Source: Apium graveolens | Taxonomy: Eukaryota; Streptophyta; Magnoliopsida; Apiales; Apiaceae | DNA: 64,000 nt | Direction: 5' to 3' | Assembly: GCF_009905375.1 (NCBI RefSeq) | Contig: NW_027419822.1 | Location: 1-64,000, forward strand | Shown: positions 45,203 through 59,413 of the stretch, one piece after another | Position numbering within the stretch: position 1 is the stretch's first letter | Layout of the letters: each line of letters opens with the position of its first letter | The notes under the pieces: model-generated | What the model saw: only the letters and a program-made list of their open reading frames with translations | What the model was told of the DNA's origin: nothing | Databases searched by the model: none | Made by a program: the position numbers and the translations under genes

Positions 45203-47160
45203 AAATAATTTTTTAACATGTGTGTCAGACAATCCCAAAACCCATCCTTCGCCAATTATATCAAAAAGGGTCGCCATATTACGAGTCTATCTAAAATTTT
45301 AAAGTGTGATACGAAATTACGCACTAACCAAATTTTTTCTAAATATTAACTAACATGCAATATCGATAAAAAGTAGATATTCTTATCTGTCACTCATTGC
45401 ATTGAGCTTGACCTGGTTAATATTCTTATTTATCTTCTGCAATTTGTTAGTGCAAGAAGCTTGACCTAGTTTTCAGAGGGAGAACTAGAGGGCACTGGAG
45501 GGAGTCTCGGTATCTGTCAACTGTTTAAGTTGGCAGAAATTTTAGTGTTAAATTTTGAAAAAAAATATAAAATAATGTAATTTGGTTTCTTCAAATATTA
45601 GTCGGTCCCCCGTAAATTTTATTTCTGGTTCCGTCCTGTTAGTTTTTAACTCCTATATAATAAGAATGACATGTAAATTACACGTGGGTGCTCCTGTATG
45701 TAATATTTTATAGTCGATATAATTAATTTAGATATTTAAGTAGATAATTAGAAATAAACCCATATTTCGGGCGCCAAAGTTCGAACTCCACAAAATCAAC
45801 GTTGTATTAAAACTATATAAATTTAGAAAAATCTCATAACTATTAAATCATGAACTGTTACTCATATTTAAAATCCTTTAAACATTTTTGTCAAAAAAAA
45901 TATGACTTGAAATTTCAAAACATACTTGAAAAATATATGTGATATAGTCATATGGAACAAATATTGAAGTAGACAATGAGTGGGCTTGGCCGCGGGAGTG
46001 GGGCACTGAATCCAATTTAGACTTTAGGCATCAATATTGGGCTTAAATGACTGTTGTCTTCAAAAATCTCAAAATAACACCAAATTGTAATATGTTGTTA
46101 GACCAGAGATTTTGAATGCAAAAACTGAATTTTATTATAAAATCCAAGCTCTTACCTTAGTATATCTGAAAATTAAAGTGAATAACTGTAATGAATTTTT
46201 CGAGTTTTGTAAAACAAATCTCGATTTTATTAAAGAAAAAGTGAATAAAAGTAGGGGATGAAGATAAATATGGAGATAGAGATAGGTAGAAAGGGTGAAA
46301 AAGAAGGTAGGGCGGATAGGGTTAGGTGAAATTAGGGCGGCCGACTCTCATGCGAGAGAGAGAAGTTATTTTAATTAATGGTTACTATTAACTTCAACAA
46401 TAATTGTCCAACATAGATCTTTGTCATGGATATTATTAGTTACCAACAACATTTTTTGATTTGCATGCAATATTTCGGAAAGATGTAGTTGATGAAAACA
46501 TATTTTATTTGGTGTTTGCTGAAACAACATAGACCATAGAAATGTTGTAATTTCAGAGAGAGAAGAGTTTATGGATTTAGAAATGTGAATTGGTATTTCT
46601 GTAATTGATTTTAAAACTTTTTAGTTATGACATGCAGCAAATTAACAGAAAAAATGCTCACCGGCCAGCATGAGTATTTGTACAGGCTGATCATGTAAAC
46701 CGCAATCTTTTTGTTATATCTACACTTAAACCTGTATTAAGTAATATCGGATAAAGTTATAACCTTATTTAGGTATAAATTTTGTCAATCGTAATTTGGG
46801 GCACGGTCGTAAAGTAATATTCTCGCTAAGAGTATCAGATAAAAAAAATTAGAAAGTTATCAAGGGCCCAACTAAAATATAAAGTAATAATTTCAGAATT
46901 ATATGTATATTTACGTACTCGGCCTGACCCGATTAAAAACCCGGTTAAAATTTGATTATTCTAATATATTTTTTTATATATTTACATTTATTATGAATAT
47001 AAATAATACTTTATGTTGTAAGAGATATGCCTGGACTTTAACAAGACGAAGACATTTTGTCAACCCTAAGTAAGTTATATTGTTATCTTAATTTGTATTT
47101 TGTACTTGTAACATTTTGTACTTCTAACAGGTTATAAGGTTATAAGGTTATCAGAATCGA
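45203..47160. other. AT-rich spacer between beta 2b and gamma 2, no gene seen
   Basis: Collinear with R1 13780-15755. Many one-base length differences separate the two. No coding signal. Confidence 0.55.
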
Positions 47161-48162
47161 GTATAAGGTGTCAATTTCGAATTTCTATTCACTTATACAA
47201 TCTTTTCTGAGTATAATTTATGTTTTTTTATTTAATTTAATTCTTCATTTTTATTTGAATTTCTGAAATTACTTGCAGAAACAATGAAGAAAGTGCTCAC
47301 CCCGTCCATGTGTAGTTTCCAGGTAATTCTTCATTTTATTGCGATTTAATTAATTGAATGCGATCATCATATATACATGTACGTTGTTTGTTTTATTGAC
47401 TGCGATCTTACTGTGTTGTTTTGTTGCGCTTGAGTATGTTCATTCGACATGGATTTATTGCTCTATTTATCGTTGTTAGTTGTACTCGAAGAATTTAGTG
47501 TTTGATTTGATATTGTTCTATTGGTATAACTGCTATTGTTTATTTATACGTATAGTGTGATTTTGTAATTAATAGAATGTTATGGTGGGAGCAATTTATG
47601 AACATTTTTACTTTATTTAGTTCAATTGAATATTTATGAGTCGAATCTAGACTTGATTAATTAATGAGTCAAGTAGAATATTTAGACTAGAGCTTGAGAA
47701 ACCTTATTCGAAAAGAGAATATAATTTGGGGACCTCTCTTGAGGTGTCTAGTTAACCATTATATAAGCCATAGGGATCGAGTCCGCTTAGTTTTATTAGG
47801 ATATATTACCTTTTTTTTGTAGACTATTCTGGTGGAAACTCATATATTTTTAAGGAGCGAGCGACCCTTATTAATGGTAAATTTCTTCATGATCATATTT
47901 TCATTTGTATGATTATTTGCGATGAGGATTAATGATCGATTGAGCCTAATATGGAAGATGCAAAGTGATACTTAGTGCTTTGTCAAGTGGGTAGTGCTTT
48001 GTCAAGTGGGTGCAGAAAAAATAATTTTGTTTTACTTTCTATCAAGAAGAAATTTCACAAAAAATAAGTATGACTGTAAATTTGTTAGATTAAAACCATG
48101 TCTTTAAAGGGCCACGCCAGGTCTGTTTCTAATGTTTGTTTTCATATATTCTGATTGGTTAG

Positions 48163-48234
48163 GCTTATACTCGCTATCTGGAAGCGGAACTGCACGTGTT
48201 ACTAGAAGAGAATGCACTCCTGCAACATGCTTTG
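48163..48234 (+). pseudogene. bZIP leucine-zipper exon, module gamma copy 2
   Basis: Same 24 codons as 16754-16825 (AYTRYLEAELHVLLEENALL). The short KVRQLEIPK exon follows after CCCCAACAG at about 48493. Confidence 0.62.
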
Positions 48235-48887
48235 GTAAGCAGGACACTGGCTACAACTTTGTTTCTGTAAAACCAATCTGCATGTTTATTATTAGTTCTC
48301 TTTTTGACTAGTGCATACATATACAAGAAGCAACAAAGAGGATAAAGCAGCAGGCATGTTGACCACATACTAATCATTTCATATAACAATGCAATGCACA
48401 CAGACACTGTAATTTTGCAGACAATGGAATTTTCACGAATCAAGTTCATAAATAATTTCTTTCATATTTTTATTTCTTATAATCCCCAACAGAAAGTGAG
48501 GCAACTTGAAATTCCTAAATAAAATTACAATTTGCAGATTAGTACATAGTGATGATTTGCATATGAAAAACATTATTGCTTTTGAAGATTCAGTTATTAG
48601 AACAACGGGTAATGTGAATTTTACATTGGATATGCTATGGAAACCTATGTAACCTGATGCAAATTGCTCAAAAGTTCTATGATAATAGTAGCTCTAATTA
48701 TCGTTGTTAGTTGTGTATAGAGATTTTCCTATAATCCCCATACCTTATACACATGCGTACACTCAAATATAGACACTTTTGGTGAATTATGCCAACCAGT
48801 GAACCTTTGACAATTAAAATTAGATATTATTAATCGGTTTTTTTATGTTATCATCATGCTAACTTCTGGATGGAAATTATGCTTCAG

Positions 48888-48973
48888 GTTGCATTTTGAG
48901 ATGCCAAGCATTATGGAGGAATGTATTTTGATTGTGTCGAAAGCAGCTGTGGGCACTTACATGTTCTGCTTGG
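48888..48973 (+). pseudogene. PIN auxin efflux carrier, exon fragment 1 (R2)
   Basis: Identical in reading to 17476-17561 (HFEMPSIMEE, then VGTYMFCLG), with the same splice borders. Confidence 0.72.
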
Positions 48974-49312
48974 GTAAGTTCAAAGCACTAATTCCCGAGT
49001 CCATCGTGTAACTTCTTCATAGCTACATACAATTCCACATACACACACATTATCTGGACATTAGGCCAAGTAAAAAAACAGATCAGTGCCTAATAAGGAA
49101 AGTGGTTTAGTTACCTGATGATAGCAGTTGCAAGTCTGCAAGCCTTCATTAAAAAAATAATTAAGGTTATTTAGGACGGATTTATTACACATTATAATCT
49201 AATCTGTGACTCTTCCTGATTAGATATAATATCTGAATTTGTTGTAGACATCCTTACATATAGCCAGATTCTCTTCATATATATGCTTTGCTTACTGCTA
49301 TGCATATTTCAG

Positions 49313-49473
49313 GTTTATTCATGGCAATTAATAAAAAGATAGATGAAAATTGGTCGATTGGAGTCCCTATTACCGGCATCCTTTGGAGGTTTATCATGGG
49401 ACCAATTTGTTGGGGCCTTGCCTGTCTTTATTTAGGATTAGATGGTGAAGTGTTAAAGGCAACAATAATCCAG
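49313..49473 (+). pseudogene. PIN auxin efflux carrier, exon fragment 2 (R2)
   Basis: Identical in reading to 17900-18060, in phase with the exons on both sides. Confidence 0.75.
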
Positions 49474-49578
49474 GTACTGACTATTTCGTAATGATACGTA
49501 GAAACTATAAACTCAGTGTTAACGAATTGATTTTGTTCAATGGCGATCTAACTACATATATTGTGAATGTTATTTCAG

Positions 49579-49655
49579 GCGACACTTCCTCCAGCATATT
49601 TATCTTTCTATTATGCTCAAGAATATAGAATAGATATCGATTGCATTAGCCATGG
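49579..49655 (+). pseudogene. PIN exon fragment 3 (R2, open)
   Basis: A 77-bp exon without the frameshift of R1: ATLPPAYLSFYYAQEYRIDI then DCISHG and a donor. Joined to fragments 1 and 2 it gives one continuous frame of about 108 codons, covering part of the C-terminal membrane domain of a PIN. Without the rest of the protein, transport is not expected. The duplicated exon follows at 49768-49834. Confidence 0.72.
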
Positions 49656-50628
49656 GTAATTACTGTTTTTGCCACTGAAATGATACGTATAAACTATAAA
49701 CTCAGTGTTAACAAATTGATTTTGTTCAATGGCGATCTAACTACATATATTGTAAATGTTATTTCAGGTGACACTTCCTCCAGCATACTTATCTTTCTAG
49801 AATATAGACTAGATATCGATTGCATTAGCCATGGGTAATTACTGTTTTTGCCACTGAAACTCTTTCCTGTATTTAGAGATCTACAAACTTATACTACTTA
49901 AAACCCAAGTAATACATTAATATATATATATATATAAAAATATATAAATACAGTCATATAAATATATATATTAATATAAATTTGTGTTTGATCTGATATT
50001 GTTCTATTGGTTTAACTGCTATTTTTTATTTATACACACAGCGTGATTTTGTAATTAATTGAATGTTATGGTGGGAGCAATTTATGTTTTATGGGCTCGA
50101 ACATTTTTACTTTATTTAGTTCAATTGAATATTAATGAGTCGAATCTGTAGTTGAATAAATTAATGAGTCAAGTAGAATATTTAGCCTAGAGCTTGAGAA
50201 ACCTTATTCGAAAAGAGAATAGAATTAGGGGAACTCTGAGGTGTCTAGTTAACCATTATATAAGCCATAAGTATCAAGTCCGCTTAGTTTTATTAAGATA
50301 TATTACCATTTTTGTATATGATTATGGCCGAAACTCATATATTCTTCAGGGGCGATCCACCTCTATAAATGATAAATTTTCTCATGTATCATATTTTCAA
50401 TTGTACTGGATCATCTGGGATGATGATTAATAATCGATTGAGCCTAATATGGAAGATGCACAGTGGTGATACTTAGTGCTTTGTTAAGTGGTTGCAGAAA
50501 AAAAATATTTTGTTATAATTTCTATTTAAGAAGAAATATTCACAAAAAATAAGTACGAATCATGGTCTTTAAAAGGGCCACACCAAGTCTGTTTCTAAAG
50601 TTTGTTTTCATATATTCTGATTGGCTAG

Positions 50629-50700
50629 GCTTATACTCATGACTTGGAAGCGAAACTGAACGTGTTACAAGAATAGAATGCACGTCTGCAACAAGCTTTG
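50629..50700 (+). pseudogene. bZIP leucine-zipper exon, module delta copy 2 (stop codon)
   Basis: Same reading and same internal TAG as 19217-19288, so the stop predates the duplication. Confidence 0.62.
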
Positions 50701-53383
50701 GTAAGTAGGACACTGGCTACAACTTTGTTTTTGTAAAACCAATCTGTATGTTTAGTATTAGTTCTCTTTTTGACTAGTGCATACATAAACAAGAAGCAAC
50801 AAAGAGGATAAAGCAGCAGGCATGTTGACCACGTACTAATGATTTCATATATCAATGCAATACGCACATACTCTGTAATTTTGCAGACAATGGAATTTTC
50901 CCGAATCAAGTTCATAAATAATTTCTTTCATTTTTTTTTTCTTATAATCCCCATCAGAAAGTGAGGCAACTTGAAATTCCTAAATATAATTACAACTTGC
51001 AGATTAGTACATAGTGATGATATGCATATGAAAAATATTATTGCTTTTGAAGATTCAGTTATTAGAACAACGGGTTATGTGAATTTTTACATTGGATAAG
51101 CTATGGAAACCTATGTAACCTGATGCAAATTGCTCAAAAGTTCTATGATAATAGTAAGAGAATCAACACATGGAAGTAAGTAATTTGAAGATTATATCTA
51201 AATGTTCATAACTACATAAAGAATGGAAATTATTAATACTATAGAGGGCTATATATCATTAATGTTATACAGGCTGAAAGTCAAGATGGATTATCATTAT
51301 TAAACAAACCTTACCAGTAACTTTCTTATCTTCAACAGGTAGAATCGCAGGATACACTTGCCCTTTAATGCTAAACCTATGACTAAATGGAAGAAAGATA
51401 AATTGAAGCCGTAATTTGTTAGACCAGTTAGAGATGTATACCTAACTGAAAGTCCTAAAATGAAAGCCCTAAAATGGAAACTTAAATCTAATCAACTGCA
51501 AAATAAAACAGTATAAATAAATTGAGAGTAGAAAATCAAATTCAAAAAAGGAGTTTTTAATTAACAGTTTATAATTTCAGTTTACAATTTGATTTTTGTT
51601 GAGAGCGAGTATAGTGTTTGAACTTTGTACTCCATCATTAGTACTGCATTACTTGATATATGGTCTTGAAACTGCATTATTTATACTGCATTATTTGTAC
51701 TGCATTATTTGAGATGAGTATTATTTGTAGCTCGCCAAAAAATATTCGAAGTTTGCCGTAAAAAGCATCCCTCCTGTAATAATTGCAGATCTACCGGTGC
51801 TTTAAATATGAATATGAATATGCGTGTAGTGTATAAAGAAGAAATCTACAGTGGATACCGTCCACATTCATTTTTGGTTATAAGTAATACTTGGAAATAA
51901 ATGTCAATAAGGAAAATATTACAGGAAATAGAACATTGAAACATGATAGGAGCATATATAACCTAATAAAAATTTTAGCTCAGTTTCTGGCCCCCAAACT
52001 CTACCTATTATATTCAATGAATTTAAATTAAAAAAATGTCGTGTCCCCGTATTTGTGCCAACTGCCAAATGGTGTCGCCAGGTTCTAAATCTTTCAAAGT
52101 GCCAAATCTGATACTTGGATATGTTTGAATCTCCGTACCCGAGTCCAATTATTTAAAGCAGCTGCACCTACTGGATCCGGTAATTCCCAGAATAATATAT
52201 AAGTGCAGAAAGCAAATATAAAGATAATTACTCTAGTCCCTTTAATATCTCTCTAAAGCCCCTATTAATCTTTTTGCATATATAGTAGAGAACTTAGTTC
52301 TTTCCTCTTCGGTAATTGTTCATGTTCCCAATTGAATACTTTCCGCTTCAGTAATTGTTCAATTCCTTATTGGCCCGTATGATTTGTAATGATTTGTAGA
52401 TATATAGTCTTATTTAGTTATTTGTCCACGACTGTTGATGAAATTTACCTTGGTGGATGAATGAGGTCTCAAATATAATGTCTTGATAACTTCTAATCAG
52501 GGTCTTCATTTTGACCTTCTAGTCTTCTGTTGTAGAGAACAAGGAATTATTAGATGTGTACAGGCTCCTTTATTTCTTCCCCTTCTATAAATCTTAGTAC
52601 CTTATTCTTACCAACCTCAGAGCTCCACTTCTGCTTATATTAGATGTTTTTGGATTCGACTCATAAGCTGTAATCCGATTTCTGACACAATACACCAGCA
52701 TCGCAAAAGATTTATATTTCTCATTACACAAATACATGAATCACTATTTTCTTTCGGTAAAACGCAGAACATACATAAAAATCTTTTAAGAGAATAATAC
52801 CCAATATTCGATGTTCCGATCAAGAGTTTAGGCAAACTAATTTGACTCATCTAACTTTGGATGACAAATTATATTGAAACTTTTCCACAATTATGTTTCT
52901 CAAAACATACACCACTTCTCCCTGTTGTGTGGTACAACAATTAAAGTGTACAACATGTAGACTTTCTTGCACTACTACTGCCTCTTGTGCCCTCTGGCAT
53001 TGAAGTGTATAATGGTTATGTGCAGACTTTCTTGCTGGTAATTGCAATCTATGTAGTTAATTAGGTTGTAGTCTTAAGTTGTTTTTTTGGCTTGCTGTTT
53101 AAGTGCTTCTATTGACAACTTGCTCTTTGAAATATCTCTCTGTAAGTGATCCATGATAGAATTTTCTTGAGAATATAATTTCTGGGTTGTGGTGCATTAC
53201 AGAATGACCAAAAAATGTACTTTAAAACTATAAACAAAAGGGCGGAGAATAGTTTTAAGTTTAAAATGTGCCTTATGTATTGTTAATGTATTTGTTGAGT
53301 GAGTGATTGAGTAATCAAGTTATGCTGCTTAATATACAATACCGGGCGTAATCTTAATTATATTCCTAAATGTTTTTCTGAAG

Positions 53384-53668
53384 GTTCCCAGGCCTTATAA
53401 TGCAAGCGAGGAGGAATCTCTGTTTGTTTTCCCAAGGTATATACCAATTATCGTTATATTCACGTTGCAGTCTTTTTATTTGAAATCATAGTACCGATAA
53501 CTTGATGCAGGTTTTAAAATTTTCTCTAGTTTTGCTCCTCCGCTTCAGTTGAAGCAAATGGTCATGCAAGAAACGAAGGATGGAGAGTTGATCATAATCC
53601 TCCTCCCAAGAAACAGAAGGATTACCGCGAAAGACTTCAGAGGAAGATTTAAAGCAGTGGCCCTACAG
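53384..53668 (+). pseudogene. Two exon-like blocks of unknown gene (R2)
   Basis: 53384-53436 and 53530-53668 repeat the blocks at 21967-22019 and 22113-22251, with the same reading frames and splice borders. A third block (YEFRLRVSLSS) lies at 54149-54236. Confidence 0.4.
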
Positions 53669-56600
53669 GTTAACTTTTGATGTATTTTCCTATTAATTTA
53701 CATGACAAGTATATCCTAGTTACGCACGGTTTATTTAAAAGTACTTTTTTGCAGATATATTGTTTTTTTCCCTTTACCAACACGGCCTTAATCGGTATTT
53801 AAAAATAAATAAATTATATGACAGCAAAAGATAGTGATTGTGTTGCAAGTTTCCAAATGCTATATGCTGATTGGATCCATGGACGCCTCCACATGTTTGA
53901 TAACTTTGAGATGATACGAACCTATGGTTATAGAAACATTTCGTACTTGGTGAAGTTGTATTATCTCTTTTGTAGTTTGCCTGTGTATATGTTTTCACAT
54001 CTAAGATCATATTTGTAGGTATAGAAATGGCAGGACAGTAAAAATTGTAGGCAAATGGTTTCTTGGGTACATGAATGTTGGTGATTATTATCAATCCACA
54101 TATATTAATATGAATTTGTTGACAGCTTTCTTTCTTTGTCTTCCATAGTTATGAGTTTCGACTTAGGGTTTCTCTTTCATCTTGTGGGAATCTCAACATG
54201 ATATCGCACATCCGGAACATTGACAGCAGCCTTTAGTTTCTCATTTGGCTACCATACATATTTGTCTGTTTCGGATATCTGGTATGCACTGACATTTTTG
54301 AACCTAAATACTCTGTCACTGGTTGTAATGTGTTGTGACATGAAATAAAACAAAGATCATAGAAACAGGACTGGGCTAAGTTGGCAGTGACATTTAAGTA
54401 CCTATTAAAACCTCTGCTATTTGTAAATGGTTGACGTTTTCGTGCTATGTATGTATTTCATTTAGTAATCTTTTGCATATCACCAAAATGGTGCTACTGA
54501 GTACAATGCTACATTTTCAACTCCCTCTCACTGTTAGTTTCTAAGGGAATATATTACTTACTTAAAAGTAGAAGAGGCTTATGCTAAACGCTGCTTTAAT
54601 ATTCTTTGAAAGCATTTCATTTGTTTTAAGTAGGTGAAATAAAGTTAAGTGCGTTTACCTTTTATCAACACAATATGAGAGAAAAATGATCATACTGACA
54701 CGTGTAAATTACTGCCACATTTTAGTACATGCACAATACATTTAAGTTATAGTTGAAACACATGTGTGCGTTATGTTTTACATAAGTGACACTTGAAGGC
54801 TTTTCAGATGTGCCATTTAGACACTTCTCCTTCTCAATGTTATTTTGATCATTTGCCACATAATAATAAAGGAGAAGGAATGTAGACTTTGCGATCTTGT
54901 TGCTTAATTAGATTTCTTGATATATGAAGGCTTGCCGAAGTGAAATTTACAGTATTTAGCTCGTCCTCTTTTGTTTCTGCTAAATTCATATGGTTTTACA
55001 GTGAAGTGAGGATAGAAGGTTTGGAAACATTGGATTATCTAGACAACCTGTCTGATCGAAAATGCTTCACTGAACAAGGAGATGCAATTACTTTTGAATC
55101 TGAGGTATAGTCTTATGTGTGGTTCCCTAGTACTTAGTTTTTTACTTCAATAGTGCACAATAAATGAGCATAGCTGTCATCATCTCCCGTTTAGCGACAC
55201 TCTTCTTCGAATTAAGGGATGTAAAAACTTAATTATGAACTAAGATTAGTGGAGGAGAATATGTGCAGTAAACCTCCTCATAAAACGTATATCAATTTTA
55301 GATATATAGAAGGGAGGAATATGAAATTTCCGGACTCTATTCACTTATACAATCTTGATTATCTATGTGTGTGTGTATACTGTGTGTGTATACATATGAT
55401 TGTGGCACAGTTAGACCATTTGACTGAATTATTTTACTATCTTTAAGTTTGTTCTGTGATTTTTTTTAATTTTATTATCGAACTGCTACTTCTACTTCAT
55501 AAATTTCTGAAATACTAATGAAGAAAATGCTCCATGAATCCCCTCCCCCGTTGACATATAGTTTCCAGGTAATTATCCATTCTTTTTAAATTAATGCAAG
55601 ATTTGTAATATTTGTTGTTATTTTTTTAGATATTATTATTTGCTATTATTTTATTTTTATTATTGAATATCATGCAACTAAAATCAATAGATTTTTTGCA
55701 AAAAAAAATAGATAAGTCCCACTAGAATTGAAATACTACCCAACATAATACCTATGTGATCAGTGCAACCATATTGAGAGGTTAAGAAACACATAAATCA
55801 CATTTGGTTGATGCAAAAGTAGTTAATTTTTACCTTTTAAGTATTCACATTTGGAGTTATAAATCTCATATGGATACTCTGAATACCATATTTATCATTT
55901 TGTCATTTGTACCTTTGAGGTATCAATTTTTTTGGGTACGTATTCCAAATTACTCCATTGGAGACCGGTCACAACTCATTCTGAATGGTTTACATAGTTA
56001 ATGTTTGTTAGATCTTTTACCGACAATATTAAATCATACATATTTTACTTATTCATTGAAGTGGTGTGCATGACTGTAACATGAGAAGGTCTAGTAATAA
56101 GTTCCTTAAGGTTAATATTATTGATCTTGTTATATACTTGTTTCTTATAATTTTCTGAACCAGTGTCCTGGTTTTCAGCCGTTGCTTGAGGAAGCTGTTG
56201 CAGGCCATCTAAAGCCATAGCATCTGACCGTGATTGGCTCAGATGAAGCCTCAAAATATTATTCCTGCGGATTCTTCTTCAATGTCCATCCAATTATTTA
56301 GAGCAGCTGCAACCTACTAGATGCGGTAATGCCCAGAAACATGGGTGCAGAAAGTAAAAGGTGCAGATAATACTTTAGTCTCTTCATTTTTTTCAAAGTC
56401 CCCGTTTATTATCTTTTTGCGTATATAGTTGATAAATACTTGGTATTCCTTCCTTTCCTCTGCGGTAATTGTTCGTATTCCCAATTGAATACCGCTTTGG
56501 AGATTGTTCAGATTCCAAATTGGCATAGAATTTGTAGATATATAAAGTCTTACTTTTTCACAACTGTTGAAAGAATTTACTTTACTGGATATGTGAGGTC

Positions 56601-59413
56601 TTCTGTTGTAGCCAAAGAAATATTAAATGTGTACAGGCTCCTTCATTTTCCTAGTCCAGATACCATGACTAAAGTTCATTTAATTTTATCTGAACAACAG
56701 ATAGTAAGATTGCAGTTTTCCAGTGTACTGGGCCTAGTTCTCACTTTCTTCCATTGTAAAAGGTTAACGTTCCCATTGGGTACAAAACTGGTCTCATAAG
56801 TTTCTGTAGCAAAACTTATGTTATTCCATGTGACCACATATTCTCATAAGCCTTAACTTCTTTTTTCTCTTAACTTCTTATAGCAGATATAGACGCTATT
56901 CTATCCCCTGATAATGGCCGTACAGTATTTTCAGAGTAAACTTTCTTGTCGAATATGGACTTAGAGAGTATTTGTTTAATATGAAATTAAACTAATAGCG
57001 CCATAAATTAAATAGGGATTAATGCCTGGCTTAAAGAAAAAAGTGCTTATCCATGATATATGTCCAAACTGCATATGTATATGCATATTAAATGAACACA
57101 AGTATGTTAAACGTAATAAAAGGGAGCAAGGTCGTCTTTCATTTCGCTTGGTTATAGGATTACTTGTATTGCCATATTAGTTTTAGTTGGTCTCTGTGAT
57201 GAGGGAAGATAAAGTGAAAACTCATTTGATGAAGTATTGGATCATATATACACCACCTGATTATAGCATGTGCTTGATTATAATGATCTTTCTTTTTTAC
57301 TACAGAGTGGTATAATCCCTATTTTTGTGGGGAATGTTTCGACGTTGTCATGGAAAGCTTAGAAGTGCAATCGAAGGAAAGGTAGTTGAAGACGTGAATA
57401 TTGACGATGATGTCGACATACTAGGCGGGGGACTTTTGGGACCGGTTTATGTATTATTCCAAAGCAGTCATCAATTCTAATTCTGCTAGAATTCTTAGAG
57501 ATTGAACTAAATATTATTTTGCGGATTCGTAGAGATTTTGACATAGACGATATTCCTTCTGAACCTACGTCAAATTCCAATTCTGCTGAAGTTCGTAGAA
57601 TTTATTCTTACATGAACGGCGTTTTACCTGACCAAGTAAAAGTCTTCAACTCACTAATCAACAATCCTATTGACAATTAAAAGTCAAGAAAGTTAACAAG
57701 ATTTAAAAACCCAACCTGCAGTCAGATTATGTACCTTGTTCAAGTATAATGTTTCTTTCACATTCCTAAAGTACAAATTGCTTCTCATAATGTAAAGATA
57801 ATAATAACACCAAGTATATTTGTTGTTAGCCCTATATGGTACATGCGTAGAAAAATGTCTAAAATGGCACGCATGTAAAAACAGCCCAAAATAGTATGTA
57901 GAAACGCAGAAAATGGTAATGTTTAGCTAAAACACTAAATTGCTTAGCGTGTTGGTTGTTATAATACTATTTTTTTCCTTTTTTGTCCATGACGCTAGAT
58001 GAACTTGTGGTTGAGGTTTTTTAATTTTTTTTTGTTTATGCTAAACATTACTTAAGTTAGATCGCTTTAAGTAACGCTTTCCCCAATTTTTTCTAATTGG
58101 ATTGTTGTGCATTTACTAAGTTTTACTATTTTTTAAATTTTAACGGGGCATTTTGAACCCTACAAAATTAAAAACTGCTAAATTAGATATTAGAATTTTA
58201 ATTGGAGTTTGATTTCTAAAATCCTGAATTCAATATCAATGTACCAATTATTAATTTATTATTTTAATATTTCAAAAATCTAAATGGAAGTTGTGAACTT
58301 TAGGAGCCCGTAAGGTTTATCTAGTGCGCACCCGATGGGTAGCGGCCGCCGGTTACCTACGTTAAAAAAAATTGTTCAAGATTGTTAAATTAGCTGTCAT
58401 TTATTAAAAAAAATTGGATATTCAATTAGTTTATTAATTAAAATCCAAAAAAAATTATAATAATAATTAAAACTGAATAAATACGTATCAATATAAATCA
58501 AATCATAGTCTTTTTGAACAAAACTACGATCGTTGATCGGATCTTTCACTGTTGTATATTTCTCGCTCGCATTGTTGACATATACATCATTTTATAAAGA
58601 CAATCCAACAATCTGTTGAAATTGTGAGAACACAGAAATTTGACGTGTCGAAACGCATTCGAACAATTAATAATAGTCGTAATCTGATAGGACCCCTATC
58701 AATGAACCAATATACGAATTTTGTAGATGTACGATTCCAGAGAACAAAACAAACAAACTAAACTCTCACAATGAGAGAGAACAAAACACAATATATAGTT
58801 AAGAAAACCTATACATAGAACTAAAACTCTTAATGAAGAGATAGATTTATTTGAAGTAAATAAAAATTAGGAAAAATTATCAAAACAGTGTTTATCATTA
58901 ACCAATCGAAAAAATAAGAATTAAGATTTTGCGAAAGAGAGAGATAGGAGGGCAACTAGTTTTTAAATATTTCTAATATCCAAAGTGAATTATTGAACCT
59001 AAAAAATTTATTAAATAAGGATACACCCCTAAGTTTATAAATATTAATTTAAAAATGACTATTGAAAAAATAATATTAAATGATATTTACAGCCGAAAAA
59101 TAGCACACAATAAGAAATTTAAAATAATAATTATAATAATTTATATTACTACGTGTAATTTTTATAATACAAAATTAAGTTAGCAATTAAAAAATATAAA
59201 AAAAAATATTAAATGTTTTTATTTAAATTATTAAATTATAACCTTAAAAATATTTTAAAATTACTTCAATATAAATTGCAACAATCAACCAAACATGATA
59301 TTAATATACTATCAATATCAATTATAGCAATCAAACTAAACATACGTCATATGATATTAGTTTCATATATCGTTAACCCAATACCACCTTCCAAACCCTT
59401 GTCATTCCCCTAA

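Larger units (their letters stand above)
23302..54717 (+). repeat. Large direct repeat, copy R2 (with internal duplication)
   Basis: Second copy of the repeat unit. It is 31.4 kb rather than 23.3 kb because the stretch from inside the Harbinger ORF1 to the end of the beta module is present twice in tandem. From 45203 onward it again runs collinear with R1 from about 13780 to 23301. Confidence 0.95.
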
